Below are positions 25,009-32,607 of a DNA stretch of 64,000 nucleotides, piece by piece. Source of the DNA: DASQUK01 sp046726215 (GTDB taxonomy: Bacteria; Actinomycetota; Acidimicrobiia; Acidimicrobiales; VFJN01); the NCBI GenBank assembly GCA_046726215.1, contig JBKPAA010000060.1:11529-75528 (forward strand). Reading direction: 5' to 3'. The translations under genes and the position numbers were made by a program. The notes under the pieces were generated by a model, which worked only from the letters and a program-made list of their open reading frames with translations, had not been told where the DNA came from and searched no databases. Each line of letters starts with the position of its first letter. Position 1 is the first letter of the stretch.

Positions 25009-25415
25009 TCAATCTGGCGTCGTCGGCGGTGACAACTCCCATACCTCTTCGGGCCTCTCGATGCCCCGCATTACCCTCCGGCCCCGGTACAACGAGCCCA
25101 GGCCCTCGGGCATCCGGACGGCCACCAAGCCAGCGGTCACGCCCGACAGCAGCGTCTGACCCCATCCGCGAGGGCGCGTAGCCGGGCTGCACGGTTCACC
25201 GCGGGGCCGTACCGTCGCCGTCTCGAGGCTCGGCGTCGCCTGTGTGCACGCCGACGCGAACCCGTACCGGCGTCGCCTTGGGCCACTCCTCGGCGGCAAC
25301 CACCACCTGTACGGCCACTTCTGCTGCCACTGCCTCGGCCGGATGGTCGAACACCGAGAAGGTCGAATCGCCCTCGCTGCCGTGACAAATCTTCGATGCC
25401 CGCGTGCGGGTCGGA
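25009..25415 (-). pseudogene. Relic of a class III adenylate/guanylate cyclase domain
   Basis: Three minus-strand frames each hold a piece of the same cyclase domain in the right order. One frame gives 'GDSTFSVFDHPAEAVAAEVA' and 'TPVRVRVGVHTGDAEPRDGD', a second gives 'YGPAVNRAARLRALADG', and a third gives 'GQTLLSGVTAGLVAVRMPEG' and 'MRGIERPEEVWEL' before a stop at 25009. These are the standard consecutive segments of cyclase domains attached to large regulators. The N-terminal catalytic half and any effector domain are missing, and at least two frameshifts break the rest. Confidence 0.8.
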
Positions 25416-25525
25416 ACCTACAGACGGTGGTGCCCGAGGCCGACGGGCACTCGACCTCGAGCTCCACCTGTCCCACCGGGATGTGATCGTCAACCACTAC
25501 GGATCGACGGTCGCCCGCTGATCCC

Positions 25526-26038
25526 TCACCGCGTCGGCATGTGACGGCTGCCGGGAACGAACTCGCCCTCGTAGGAGCTGTTCTCGGCCCGATCCTGCAG
25601 CTGCTGCACGTAGGACTCGGCCTGGGCCATCTGGGCGGCCCGGTTGCCCGAGCTGCTCACAGCCCGATCCTGCTGCTGCTGCACGTAGGACTCGGCCTGG
25701 GCCATCTGGGCGGCCCGGTTGCCAGCCTCGACCGCGCTCTTGTACTGCTCGGCCTGCGCCGTGAGCCTGGCGCTCGCCGCCTGGTACGCCCGCTGTTGCC
25801 GAGCGAGCTCGGCAGCCGAGTTGTTCAGGTGCTGATCGCTGCCGGCACTGGCAGACACCCGAGCGAGCTCGTCGGCCTTGTTGGCCAGGTGCTGATCGCT
25901 ACCCAGACCGACGACGCTGGGCGCCGCCACCCTGACAGCCTCGGTGTCATCGTTGTCGCCGCACGCGGCGAGTCCAAGAGCTCCCACGAGGGCGACCGGT
26001 GCCGCCCAACGCAGTGCCCGCTTGCTGAAGTACGACAT
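25526..26038 (-). CDS. Lipoprotein with duplicated coiled-coil repeats
   Basis: This 170-aa protein has a lipoprotein signal peptide (basic start, 'APVALVGALGLAACG' with the lipobox Cys near residue 26). The mature part contains two repeat pairs. 'GSDQHLANKADELAR' is echoed by 'GSDQHLNNSAAELAR' 20 residues later, and 'NRAAQMAQAESYVQQQQDRA' recurs 25 residues later as a near-identical copy. Gln/Ala/Glu-rich heptads suggest a coiled coil or an Lpp-like helical lipoprotein on the outer face of the membrane. The second duplication is 61 of 62 bases identical, so it is recent. No family is recognised. Confidence 0.75.
   Translation of the reverse strand: MSYFSKRALRWAAPVALVGALGLAACGDNDDTEAVRVAAPSVVGLGSDQHLANKADELARVSASAGSDQHLNNSAAELARQQRAYQAASARLTAQAEQYKSAVEAGNRAAQMAQAESYVQQQQDRAVSSSGNRAAQMAQAESYVQQLQDRAENSSYEGEFVPGSRHMPTR
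25587..25722. repeat. 75-bp tandem duplication inside lipoprotein gene
   Basis: The 62-bp stretch at 25587-25648 recurs at 25662-25722 with a period of 75 bp (25 codons) and one mismatch (CTGCAG versus CTGCTG). The high DNA identity, rather than only protein similarity, shows a recent event. Confidence 0.85.
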
Positions 26039-26457
26039 GGTCTGTCCTCCTCATGCCGGATGACCGCCATCCGGCACGGCGACGATGCGCCCTTGAAGAC
26101 ACGCCGTCCGTCGCACATGACGCAGCCGTCAGGTGTCGTTAGTCACGGACGAATGTCACGCCACCAATCGCCCGCGGCGTTGAACGAACCGCCTGGCCGG
26201 TCAACGAACCCCTGCCCCAGCCGGGTCCGTCGGAGGCGGTCGCCAAGGCTCCAACCGCCGCCTCGGAGGCGGTCACTGAACATGTCGCCCTCGCCGGGAT
26301 CGCCAAGGCTCCAACCGCCGCCTCGGAGGCGGTCGCTGAACGCTCCCATGGGGACCGCTCGGGGTGGGGACGGACCGGCCCCCGACACCACGGGTTCGCG
26401 ACTCCCCGCGGCCTGCCGGGGACCGGTCAACCACCGCAGTGGCGGAAGGAGACACAC
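26039..26457. repeat. Intergenic region with 60-bp-period tandem repeat and palindromes
   Basis: This 419-base interval holds no confident gene. Its main feature is a repeat of about 40 bases at 26241-26280 and 26301-26340 (period exactly 60, one mismatch), each containing the palindrome CCGCCTCGGAGGCGG. A partial third copy of the palindrome arm lies at 26231-26240. On the minus strand an open frame of 69 codons (ATG 26349 to stop 26143) translates the repeats as 'FSDRLRGGGWSLGD' twice, 20 residues apart; its ribosome binding site is weak. It could be a repetitive small peptide or non-coding structure. Confidence 0.6.
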
Positions 26458-26721
26458 ATGACTGACTTCGACCCGGTCGCCTTACGCCCCGATCCCGGAG
26501 GGACAATGAAGACGATCCGCCAGTTTACGATCCGGGAGCTGCTCGAAGAGCTGCACTGGCGCATGACCTTCAGCGCGGCCGCGGCGAATGCGTACAACGG
26601 TGCCACGCTCCGCACGATCTGCCGGGGCTGCCTGAAGGTCATGCCCGAGTCACTCCTCGACACCGCCGGGGAGACGCCACAACGCGAGTCCGGCGTCACC
26701 ACGACCACGGTCGAGTCGTAG
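26458..26721 (+). CDS. Small hypothetical protein
   Basis: This 87-aa protein has a strong ribosome binding site (GGAAGGAG seven bases before ATG 26458). The middle is helical, 'KTIRQFTIRELLEELHWRMT' and 'AAANAYNGATLRTICRGCLK', with a CRGC pair that could bind metal or form a disulphide. The ends look disordered. I recognise no family. It stands alone between the tandem-repeat region and an HNH relic in a region of gene decay. Confidence 0.55.
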   Translation: MTDFDPVALRPDPGGTMKTIRQFTIRELLEELHWRMTFSAAAANAYNGATLRTICRGCLKVMPESLLDTAGETPQRESGVTTTTVES

Positions 26722-26822
26722 CTACGGCTGCGGATCTGCTCTTCGTCTTCGTGGTTGTTAGCCGTCAGCGGCGCCGCACCGGGCTCTCTGACCCCGCACC
26801 CCCTCTGACCTCGTGCCACTAA

Positions 26823-26985
26823 CAAGGGTCCTGGAATCTCGTGCTCGTCTGCACCCGACACCACCACCTGCTCCACCACCCCCGGTGGTACGCCAAGCTC
26901 CTCCCCGACGCCACCCTGGAGATCACCGACCCCAAGGTCGTGTCCGCACCACCCCACCCAACCGCCCACCACCCCTGCCCCTCCG
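26823..26985 (+). pseudogene. C-terminal relic of a DUF222/13E12-type HNH endonuclease
   Basis: After an in-frame TAA (26820-26822) the frame gives 'GSWNLVLVCTRHHHLLHHPR' and 'WYAKLLPDATLEITDP', the characteristic end of HNH endonucleases fused to DUF222 in actinobacteria (the 13E12 repeat family). The CxxH...H part of the HNH site is present, but the roughly 350 residues that should precede it are gone. The frame then drifts into unrelated Pro-rich sequence. These genes are multi-copy and often found as fragments. Confidence 0.75.
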
Positions 26986-27130
26986 AGAATGAACCCCGGC
27001 CGCCATGCACACCGACGCACGCCCCGGACGAGCCACGACCACGGTCGATCGTTGTGACTACTGGCCCACCCGGCCGCCGATCCGTTCGCGGAGGAGGTCG
27101 GCGTGCCCGGTGTGCCGGCGGAGGAACCCG

Positions 27131-27775
27131 TCAGGCGCGCACGAGCAGCGCGACGAGCGCGAAGTGGCAGGCGTTGGCGCCGACGACGAGGGTGTGCCAG
27201 ACCTCGTGGTAGCCGAAGATGGCGGGGTGAGGGTCGGGCCGCTTGCATGCGAGGACTATGGCGCCGACGGTGTAGAGCACGCCGCCCATGACCAGGAGTG
27301 CCAGCTCCGGCCTTGCGAGTGAGTACACGAGCTGAGGTGTCGCGACGATCGCGAGCCAACCCAGCACCAGGTACATGACGAAGCCCACCCCGTGCCAGCG
27401 CTCGAGCCGCAGGACGGTAACGACCACACCGACTGCGGCGCCGGTCCAGGCCAGCGCGAGGAGCGTGATCCCCCAGGCCGGCCGCAGCGCCAGCAGGGTG
27501 ACCGGTGTGTAGGTGCCGGCGATGAACACGAAGATCATCGAGTGGTCCAGGTGCTTCATGAGCCGGTGTGCGCGGACGGACCACCGGCCACGGTGATAGG
27601 CCGCGCTCACGCCGTAGAGAGCCGTCAGCGTCGCCGCGAACACCATGGCGCCCACCCGGGCGGCGGTGGCCCGCGCAAGCCCCACAAGAGCGATCCCCGC
27701 TGGGATCGACACGAAGAATGCGACCTGGTGAAGCCGTCCCCGCAGGATCGGCCTGGCCACGTCCAGCGTACGCAT
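27131..27775 (-). CDS. Hemolysin III family (PAQR/TrhA-type) membrane protein
   Basis: This 214-aa protein has seven predicted helices and the conserved PAQR/hemolysin III residues: 'HQVAFFVSIPAGIAL', 'LYGVSAAYHRGRW' with the first metal His, 'KHLDHSMIFVFIAGTYTPV', and the C-terminal 'FGYHEVWHTLVVGANACHF' with the HxxxH pair. These residues coordinate zinc in the CREST superfamily. Related bacterial TrhA proteins influence membrane energy homeostasis; haemolytic activity is not implied. ATG 27775 fits family length. Confidence 0.92.
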   Translation of the reverse strand: MRTLDVARPILRGRLHQVAFFVSIPAGIALVGLARATAARVGAMVFAATLTALYGVSAAYHRGRWSVRAHRLMKHLDHSMIFVFIAGTYTPVTLLALRPAWGITLLALAWTGAAVGVVVTVLRLERWHGVGFVMYLVLGWLAIVATPQLVYSLARPELALLVMGGVLYTVGAIVLACKRPDPHPAIFGYHEVWHTLVVGANACHFALVALLVRA

Positions 27776-27875
27776 CCGCAGCACTCTAGGCGGCCATCTG
27801 TGGCATGTGCTCGCGGGCGGCCGTCGTTGCTCCGTCCCGGCTGGAGGCCGAACGGCGACGGACATCCTGGCCTGG

Positions 27876-28388
27876 CTACTGACCTGCGCCGCCCTTGACG
27901 AGGCTGCCGTCCGGGGCCGCGGCAAACCACACGCCGCCGGAACCCTGTCCGTTGGTGTCGCCGGGGGCTGCGTCGCCGGCGAATCGATACAGCGGCCAGT
28001 CGCCGGCCTCGAGCTGGAAGGTGCCGTCGGAGCGTTCTACGACGCTGTACAGGTTGGGATCGAGTCCGGCCGGCAGGTCGGCGTCCTCGACCGTGAGCGG
28101 CGGCCACGCGTCGGCGCAGGCGCCATCGCAGCTCGGGACGCCGTTGGTGTCGTCGGTCAGGCCGTAGAGCGTGAGACCATCTTCGTCCACGAGCACCGTT
28201 CCGAGCCCGGTGTCGGACTTACCGACCGGCGCAGCATCGGCCGACGGCGCGGCGGGGGCTCCCGCGTCCGAGGTGCCGGAACGCGACGAGGATCCGTCGG
28301 AGCCATAGCCACCGCCACAGGCGGCCAACGCCAGCGCCGCAGCACCGATGCCGATGATCGCCCTTGCTCTGATCGCCCTTGTTCGCAT
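27876..28388 (-). CDS. Lipoprotein with DUF/COG4315 repeats
   Basis: This 170-aa lipoprotein (signal peptide 'GIGAAALALAACGGG' with lipobox Cys near residue 24) has a Ser/Gly/Ala linker and then the 'secreted repeat of unknown function' domain: 'LGTVLVDEDGLTLYGLTDDT', 'PSCDGACADAWPPLTVED', 'GTFQLEAGDWPLYRFAGDA', 'GQGSGGVWFAAAPDG'. The two Cys in the CDGAC segment are conserved in the family. A candidate ECF-type promoter lies 40-60 bases upstream. It is divergent from a sigma/anti-sigma pair, and such lipoproteins are often sigma targets. Confidence 0.9.
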   Translation of the reverse strand: MRTRAIRARAIIGIGAAALALAACGGGYGSDGSSSRSGTSDAGAPAAPSADAAPVGKSDTGLGTVLVDEDGLTLYGLTDDTNGVPSCDGACADAWPPLTVEDADLPAGLDPNLYSVVERSDGTFQLEAGDWPLYRFAGDAAPGDTNGQGSGGVWFAAAPDGSLVKGGAGQ

Positions 28389-28429
28389 GTCGTTCTCCTT
28401 CGATCGAGATCACGCGGTTTGCCACCCTG

Positions 28430-28454
28430 TACGCCTCGCCCGCCCGGGTGGTTC
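28430..28454 (-). promoter_or_regulatory. ECF-type promoter candidate for the lipoprotein gene
   Basis: On the minus strand GAACC (28450-28454) and CGTA (28430-28433) are separated by exactly 16 bases, which matches the general ECF pattern GGAAC-N16/17-CGT. It faces the lipoprotein gene starting at 28388 and lies in the divergent spacer beside the ECF sigma gene at 28524. Confidence 0.45.
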
Positions 28455-28523
28455 GCGATCCGTCGGTCGCCGCGCGTAAACCGCGCGCCACCCGGGCCCC
28501 GGCTACGGCAACATGGACGGCGC

Positions 28524-29069
28524 ATGGCGGGTCCCGACGAACGTGACCTCGCGGCCCGGCTCGCAGCCGGCGACGAGGCCGCGGTCCGAGCGATCTACGA
28601 ACGGTACGCGGGACCCATCCTCACGGTGGCGATGGGCACGCTCGCGAAACGAGAGCTCGCCGACGAGGCGGTCCAGACCACCATGCTCAAGGCCTGGCGG
28701 GCCGCGGCGTCGTTCGACCCCTCCCGTGACCTCGCACCCTGGCTCTATTCCATCGCCCGCCGCGTCGCCATCGACATCTACCGCCGAGAGAAGCGGTTCG
28801 CGACACCCGACGAGCTCAGCGACGACCAGGTCGCCGTGGTCCCACTGTCGTTCGAGCGCACATGGGAGGCGTGGGAGGTGCGCACCGCGCTCGGCAGGCT
28901 CCCCCCCGATGAGCGCGAGGTCGTTCGGCTCGCGCACTTCGTCGGCATGACCCATGGCGAGATCGCCGAGCACCTGGGCGTGCCCATCGGAACCGTGAAG
29001 TCCCGATCGAGCCGCGCCCACCGGCGATTGGCGGCACTGCTGGCCCACGTGGTCAGGGCGACGGAGTGA
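28524..29069 (+). CDS. ECF RNA polymerase sigma factor
   Basis: This 181-aa protein has region 2 ('EAAVRAIYERYAGPILTVAM', 'ADEAVQTTMLKAWRAAASFD', 'LAPWLYSIARRVAIDIYRRE') and region 4 ('RTALGRLPPDEREVVRLAHF', 'THGEIAEHLGVPIGTVKSRS'). ATG 28524 agrees with family length; an open frame continues far upstream but antisense to the lipoprotein gene. A membrane protein of anti-sigma type follows 85 bases later, and a divergent lipoprotein is the likely target, so this is a SigK/RskA-like unit. Confidence 0.94.
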   Translation: MAGPDERDLAARLAAGDEAAVRAIYERYAGPILTVAMGTLAKRELADEAVQTTMLKAWRAAASFDPSRDLAPWLYSIARRVAIDIYRREKRFATPDELSDDQVAVVPLSFERTWEAWEVRTALGRLPPDEREVVRLAHFVGMTHGEIAEHLGVPIGTVKSRSSRAHRRLAALLAHVVRATE

Positions 29070-29154
29070 CCTGCGTCATGCTTTCGCGAACCAAGTGGTG
29101 TTCGATGGCGTATTGGACAGCGACGTCGATATTCGGACAACAGGTGCGATTGGT

Positions 29155-29838
29155 GTGAACGAGGACGAGTTCGCCGACTTCCTCGAGAACGAACGCCGCG
29201 CTGCCGGGCAGGGCGATGCGTCGAATCACGAGACCGCCGTTCGCTTCCGTGATCTGCTCGGCGACGACGCCGTGTGGGCCGAGCCGTCACCCACCGGCAT
29301 CGACGACCTGCTGGCGGCCATCGAGGCGGAGTCCGGCGGGTCGGCGGAGCCCGGTGGACCGGCGGTTACCACGACCGGGCGGACTCGTGCCCCGACGCCG
29401 CACCCGGCTCGCAACCGCCGCCTCGTGCTCGTCGCCGCGGCTGCGGGGATCGTCGTGCTGGCCGGTCTCGTCGGCATCGTCGTGCGTGCGGCCGGCGACG
29501 ACGATGGTCGCGACTTCTCCGTGGCCGGTACCGACCTCGCCCCCGACGCTTCGGCCGTGGCGACGGTGGAGGAAACGCGATCTGGCGTCTCCATCGAGCT
29601 CGACGTGCGCGGCCTTCCCCCCGCCGGACCCGGCACCTACTACCAGGCGTGGGTCAAGGGGCCCGATGGCCTCGTCACGGTGGGCACGTTCCACATGCAC
29701 GACGGCGACGACAGCGTCGACCTGTGGTCCGGTGTGCCCCTCGACCGCTACCCGACGCTCACGGTCACCCTGCAGGACGAAGGTGCGGGCCAGGAGTCGT
29801 CGGGCCGTGTCGTGCTGACGGGCGACGTCGGCGGCTAG
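29155..29838 (+). CDS. RskA-like membrane anti-sigma factor
   Basis: This 227-aa protein has an acidic cytoplasmic N-terminal part, one membrane helix ('LVLVAAAAGIVVLAGLVGIV', about residues 90-112), and an outer domain of the RskA C-terminal type: 'ETRSGVSIELDVRGLPPAGP', 'YYQAWVKGPDGLVTVGTFHM', 'DDSVDLWSGVPLDRYPTLTV'. The N-terminal zinc-binding HxxxCxxC motif of ZAS anti-sigma factors is absent, so sigma binding would use another mode. The GTG at 29155 was preferred because the 20 residues before it look unrelated. Confidence 0.82.
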   Translation: MNEDEFADFLENERRAAGQGDASNHETAVRFRDLLGDDAVWAEPSPTGIDDLLAAIEAESGGSAEPGGPAVTTTGRTRAPTPHPARNRRLVLVAAAAGIVVLAGLVGIVVRAAGDDDGRDFSVAGTDLAPDASAVATVEETRSGVSIELDVRGLPPAGPGTYYQAWVKGPDGLVTVGTFHMHDGDDSVDLWSGVPLDRYPTLTVTLQDEGAGQESSGRVVLTGDVGG

Positions 29839-29866
29839 TGCGACGTCGACCCCGTTCTCGTCCGCG

Positions 29867-30061
29867 TCACGCCGCCGACTCGATGGATGGACCGGCGCGG
29901 TGGCCGGGGGCCGACCGGCGGGCGAAGCGCTGCTCGCCGCGGGCACCGCAGTAGCAACGCCAGTGGACGACGACGCCATCGTGGGTGTTGACCAGGCCTT
30001 CGACGGCTCGTGAGGTGAGCAGGACTCGGCTGCGGTGTCGGGGGCAGTGGATGTCGAACAT
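29867..30061 (-). CDS. Small conserved-looking protein with Cys/His residues
   Basis: This 64-aa protein starts 'MFDIHCPRHRSRVLLTSRAV' and continues 'THDGVVVHWRCYCGARGEQR'. The CxxH at the start and the CxC(G) later form a plausible four-ligand zinc site. The last 20 residues look disordered. Short proteins of this layout are common in high-GC actinobacteria, but I cannot name the family. It is divergent from the MocR regulator (57 bases between starts) and could share its promoter region. Confidence 0.6.
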   Translation of the reverse strand: MFDIHCPRHRSRVLLTSRAVEGLVNTHDGVVVHWRCYCGARGEQRFARRSAPGHRAGPSIESAA

Positions 30062-30117
30062 GGCGTTCACCGTACGGGCAAAGTGGATCCTTGGTAAGGT
30101 CCAGTACAAACCCTTGT

Positions 30118-31536
30118 ATGCGTACCAGTTCCGCTGAAGTCCTCGTCGAGCTGGACCGTTCGCGGCCGCGCGCGCTGCGCGCGCAGGTCGAGGACGAGCT
30201 CCGCGACGCCATCCGATCGGGCCGCCTGACGCCCGGTACGCTGCTGCCGTCGACCCGGGCGCTGGCCACCGACCTGGGCGTCACCCGGGGCGTGATCGTC
30301 GCCGCCTACGACCAGCTGCTGGCGGAGGGCTACCTGGCATCTCGGCCCGGTTCGGGCACCGTCGTCAACGCCAGGTCCGAGGCGAAGTCGCCGGTCCGAC
30401 GACCCGCACCCGACCAAGGACGGATCCGCGTCGACTTCCGCCCCGGGCTGCCCGACCTCGGGCTGTTTCCGAGGGCGGCGTGGCTGCGGGCCAGCCGCGC
30501 CGCCCTGCAGACGCTCCCGGACGAACTGCTCGGATACGCCGACCCCCGGGGCCTGCCGGAGCTCCGCGAGGCGTTGGCGGACTACCTCGGCCGCGTGCGC
30601 GGCGTGAGCACGACCGGCGACCGGGTGGTGATCTGCAACGGGTTCGGCCATGGGCTCGCCCTCGTGGTGCGTGCCCTCAAGGACACCGGACGCGACCTCT
30701 TCGCGGTCGAGAATCCCGGTCACGACGGACCCCGTGCGGAGCTCGAGTGGTTGGGCGTGCGCTACCGCGGCGTTGCCGTGGACGCCGACGGGATCGTCGT
30801 GGATGACCTGCGGCGATCGGGGGCCCGCACGGTCGTGCTCACACCCGCCCACCAGTACCCCACGGGCGCGGTCCTCTCGGCGCAACGCCGTACCGCCCTC
30901 GCAGCCTGGGCGCGCGACGTCGGCGGCTACGTCATCGAGGACGACTACGACGCCGAGTACCGCTACGACCGCCATCCCATCGGCGCCCTCCAAGGGGTCG
31001 CACCGGATCGGGTCATCTACAGCGGAACGCTGTCCAAGAGCCTCGTCCCGGGGCTGCGGCTCGGGTGGCTCGTCCTGCCCCCGCCCCTGCTGGAGCCGGT
31101 GGTTTCCGATCGCGAGGCCACCGACCACTCCACCTCCACGCTGGCGCAGGCGGCGTTCGCCAGGTTCCTCGCCGGCGGCGACCTCGACCGCCACCTGCGG
31201 CGCACTCGGCGCATCTACCGTCGGCGCCGCGACGCGCTGATCGCGGCGCTCGCCCATTGGTTCCCCGAGGCCATCCCGAGCGGCGTCGCCGCCGGGCTCC
31301 ACCTCCTCGTGACCCTGCCCGCGGACCTCGACGAAGCGCTGGTCACCGAGCGGGCGCTTGCCGCCGGGGTGCGCGTCTACCCCCTCGGGCGGTATCGCAC
31401 GGACCGTCGAGCTGACCGGCCCCCGGCCTTCGTCCTCGGGTACGGCACGCTGACACCTGCCGACATGGATGTGAGTGTGCGGCTGCTCGCCGAGGCGGCG
31501 ACGAGCAGCCGCACTGCTGCCGGGGGACGTGGGTGA
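30118..31536 (+). CDS. MocR/PdxR-type GntR regulator with aminotransferase domain
   Basis: This 472-aa regulator joins a GntR winged HTH ('RAQVEDELRDAIRSGRLTPG', 'STRALATDLGVTRGVIVAAY', 'QLLAEGYLASRPGSGTVV') to a fold-type I aminotransferase-like domain. The PLP lysine is visible in 'VIYSGTLSKSLVPGLRLGWL' and the phosphate-binding and Asp segments in 'YVIEDDYDAEYRYDRHPIGA'. PdxR members control pyridoxal phosphate synthesis; others control GABA or taurine genes. No pdxST genes are in the window, so the target is open. ATG 30118 was chosen; an upstream GTG at 30091 is in frame. Confidence 0.93.
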   Translation: MRTSSAEVLVELDRSRPRALRAQVEDELRDAIRSGRLTPGTLLPSTRALATDLGVTRGVIVAAYDQLLAEGYLASRPGSGTVVNARSEAKSPVRRPAPDQGRIRVDFRPGLPDLGLFPRAAWLRASRAALQTLPDELLGYADPRGLPELREALADYLGRVRGVSTTGDRVVICNGFGHGLALVVRALKDTGRDLFAVENPGHDGPRAELEWLGVRYRGVAVDADGIVVDDLRRSGARTVVLTPAHQYPTGAVLSAQRRTALAAWARDVGGYVIEDDYDAEYRYDRHPIGALQGVAPDRVIYSGTLSKSLVPGLRLGWLVLPPPLLEPVVSDREATDHSTSTLAQAAFARFLAGGDLDRHLRRTRRIYRRRRDALIAALAHWFPEAIPSGVAAGLHLLVTLPADLDEALVTERALAAGVRVYPLGRYRTDRRADRPPAFVLGYGTLTPADMDVSVRLLAEAATSSRTAAGGRG

Positions 31537-31575
31537 CGGCGCCGCCGGCGGCGGCCATCGGGGCATTGTCAATCG

Positions 31576-32250
31576 TCAGCTCACCCGGTCGGGAGCGGGC
31601 GCAGCCCAGACGCCGGTGGCGGCCGTGTCACGGGCATACTCGGCGAAGTCCCGAGGCCGGCGACCCAGTGCCCGCTGGACGCCGTCGGTCAGGTAGGCGT
31701 TGCGGCCAAGAACTTCGCTGAACAGGTAGCTGAGGAACCCGACGAACTCCGCGGGGACCCCATGCTCGGCCGCTGCGGCGGCGTACTCCTCCACCGAGAT
31801 CGGCACGTAGTGGATCGCGCGGAGGATCGGGCCCACCAGGTAGTCCTCGCTGAGGTTCTGCATGAACCACGCGCAGCGCACGACGGTGACGTCTGCCCCC
31901 GTGTCTTGCACCGAAAGCTCGGCGCGCTGGGCCTCCTATTCGCCCCGGCCGGACAGCAGCACGAGCCGCCTGACGCCCTGCTCCATCGCGACGTCCGCGA
32001 ACGAGCGGACCGCCTCGGGGGCGCCGGGGATGGCAAGGTCGGGGTAGTACGAGATGTACGCCGCACGCACACCGTCGAGCGCGCGGGGCCACGTGGAGGG
32101 GTCCTCCCAGTCGAAGGGCGTGGGAGCCGAGCGGGAACCGATGCGTACCGGCACGCCGCGTGCCGCCAGCCGATCCGCGATGCGGCGGCCCGTCTTGCCG
32201 GTGCCACCCAACACGAGCGTCGGTTGGGTCGTCAGTGTGTGCTCCGTCAT
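31576..32250 (-). pseudogene. NmrA-like NAD(P)-binding protein, stop codon and internal deletion
   Basis: From ATG 32250 the frame gives 'PTLVLGGTGKTGRRIADRLA' (Rossmann GxxGxxG), 'FDWEDPSTWPRALDGVRAAY' and 'QGVRRLVLLSGRGE', then an in-frame TAG (31936-31938) where relatives have Glu. The same frame resumes 'EAQRAELSVQDTGADVTVVR', 'CAWFMQNLSEDYLVGPI' and then jumps to 'IHYVPISVEEYAAAAAEHGV'. About 70-80 residues that normally lie between those segments (the 'DVDDIADVAV' part) are missing in frame. The C-terminus to 31576 is intact. A nonsense mutation plus deletion make it a pseudogene. Confidence 0.85.
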
Positions 32251-32504
32251 CGCGACTCCTTGTCGTTGGTGGACGGCCTGGTGCCTCCCCATTCCGGGTC
32301 GGGCCTCGGGCCCCCCGGGTCCGCTCCTGTTTCCCCCTGCTCCTGCAACCGCGTCAGGGCGTCGATGAAACCGAGCCAGCCGACGAACCTCTGCTCCGAT
32401 CCCCGCTCGCTGCGGAGCAGCCCGCTTATCGGCTGGCGGCGCAGATGCAGCTCGAGCTGCACCCGGATCACGCCCTCCTCTCCGGCGCCGGCTCGATCGT
32501 CCAT
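32247..32504 (-). CDS. Small hypothetical protein coupled to NmrA pseudogene
   Basis: This 85-aa protein has one conserved-looking core, 'VIRVQLELHLRRQPISGLLR' followed by 'QRFVGWLGFIDALTRLQEQG', of a type often seen as a stand-alone actinobacterial protein. The last 25 residues are Pro/Gly-rich. Its stop overlaps the ATG of the NmrA-like gene (ATGA), so the two were one operon. The palindrome TCGGGGATTCCCCGA lies 35 bases upstream of the start. Confidence 0.7.
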   Translation of the reverse strand: MDDRAGAGEEGVIRVQLELHLRRQPISGLLRSERGSEQRFVGWLGFIDALTRLQEQGETGADPGGPRPDPEWGGTRPSTNDKESR

Positions 32505-32538
32505 CGTCAGAACGTACGCACCGCTCCCCGCCGCGGCG

Positions 32539-32553
32539 TCGGGGATTCCCCGA
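32539..32553. promoter_or_regulatory. Palindromic operator candidate upstream of the small gene/NmrA operon
   Basis: TCGGGGATTCCCCGA is a perfect palindrome except for the central base, located 35-49 bases before the start codon at 32504. A related palindrome (CGACATC...GATGTCG with GGGGAACTCCC in the middle) lies upstream of the neighbouring ECF sigma gene. Confidence 0.45.
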
Positions 32554-32607
32554 TTTCGGACCCTGACATTTCCGGTCGCAGGGTCCTCGGGGAGTCGGCG
32601 GCGGGCC

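Noticed and set aside
26230..26341. The repeated units as a possible CRISPR array.
   Set aside because: Only two and a bit units exist, the 'spacer' is 20 bases, and there are no cas genes in the window.
27807..28523. The upstream 239 codons of the ECF sigma open frame.
   Set aside because: They are antisense to the lipoprotein gene; sigma family similarity begins at the ATG at 28524.
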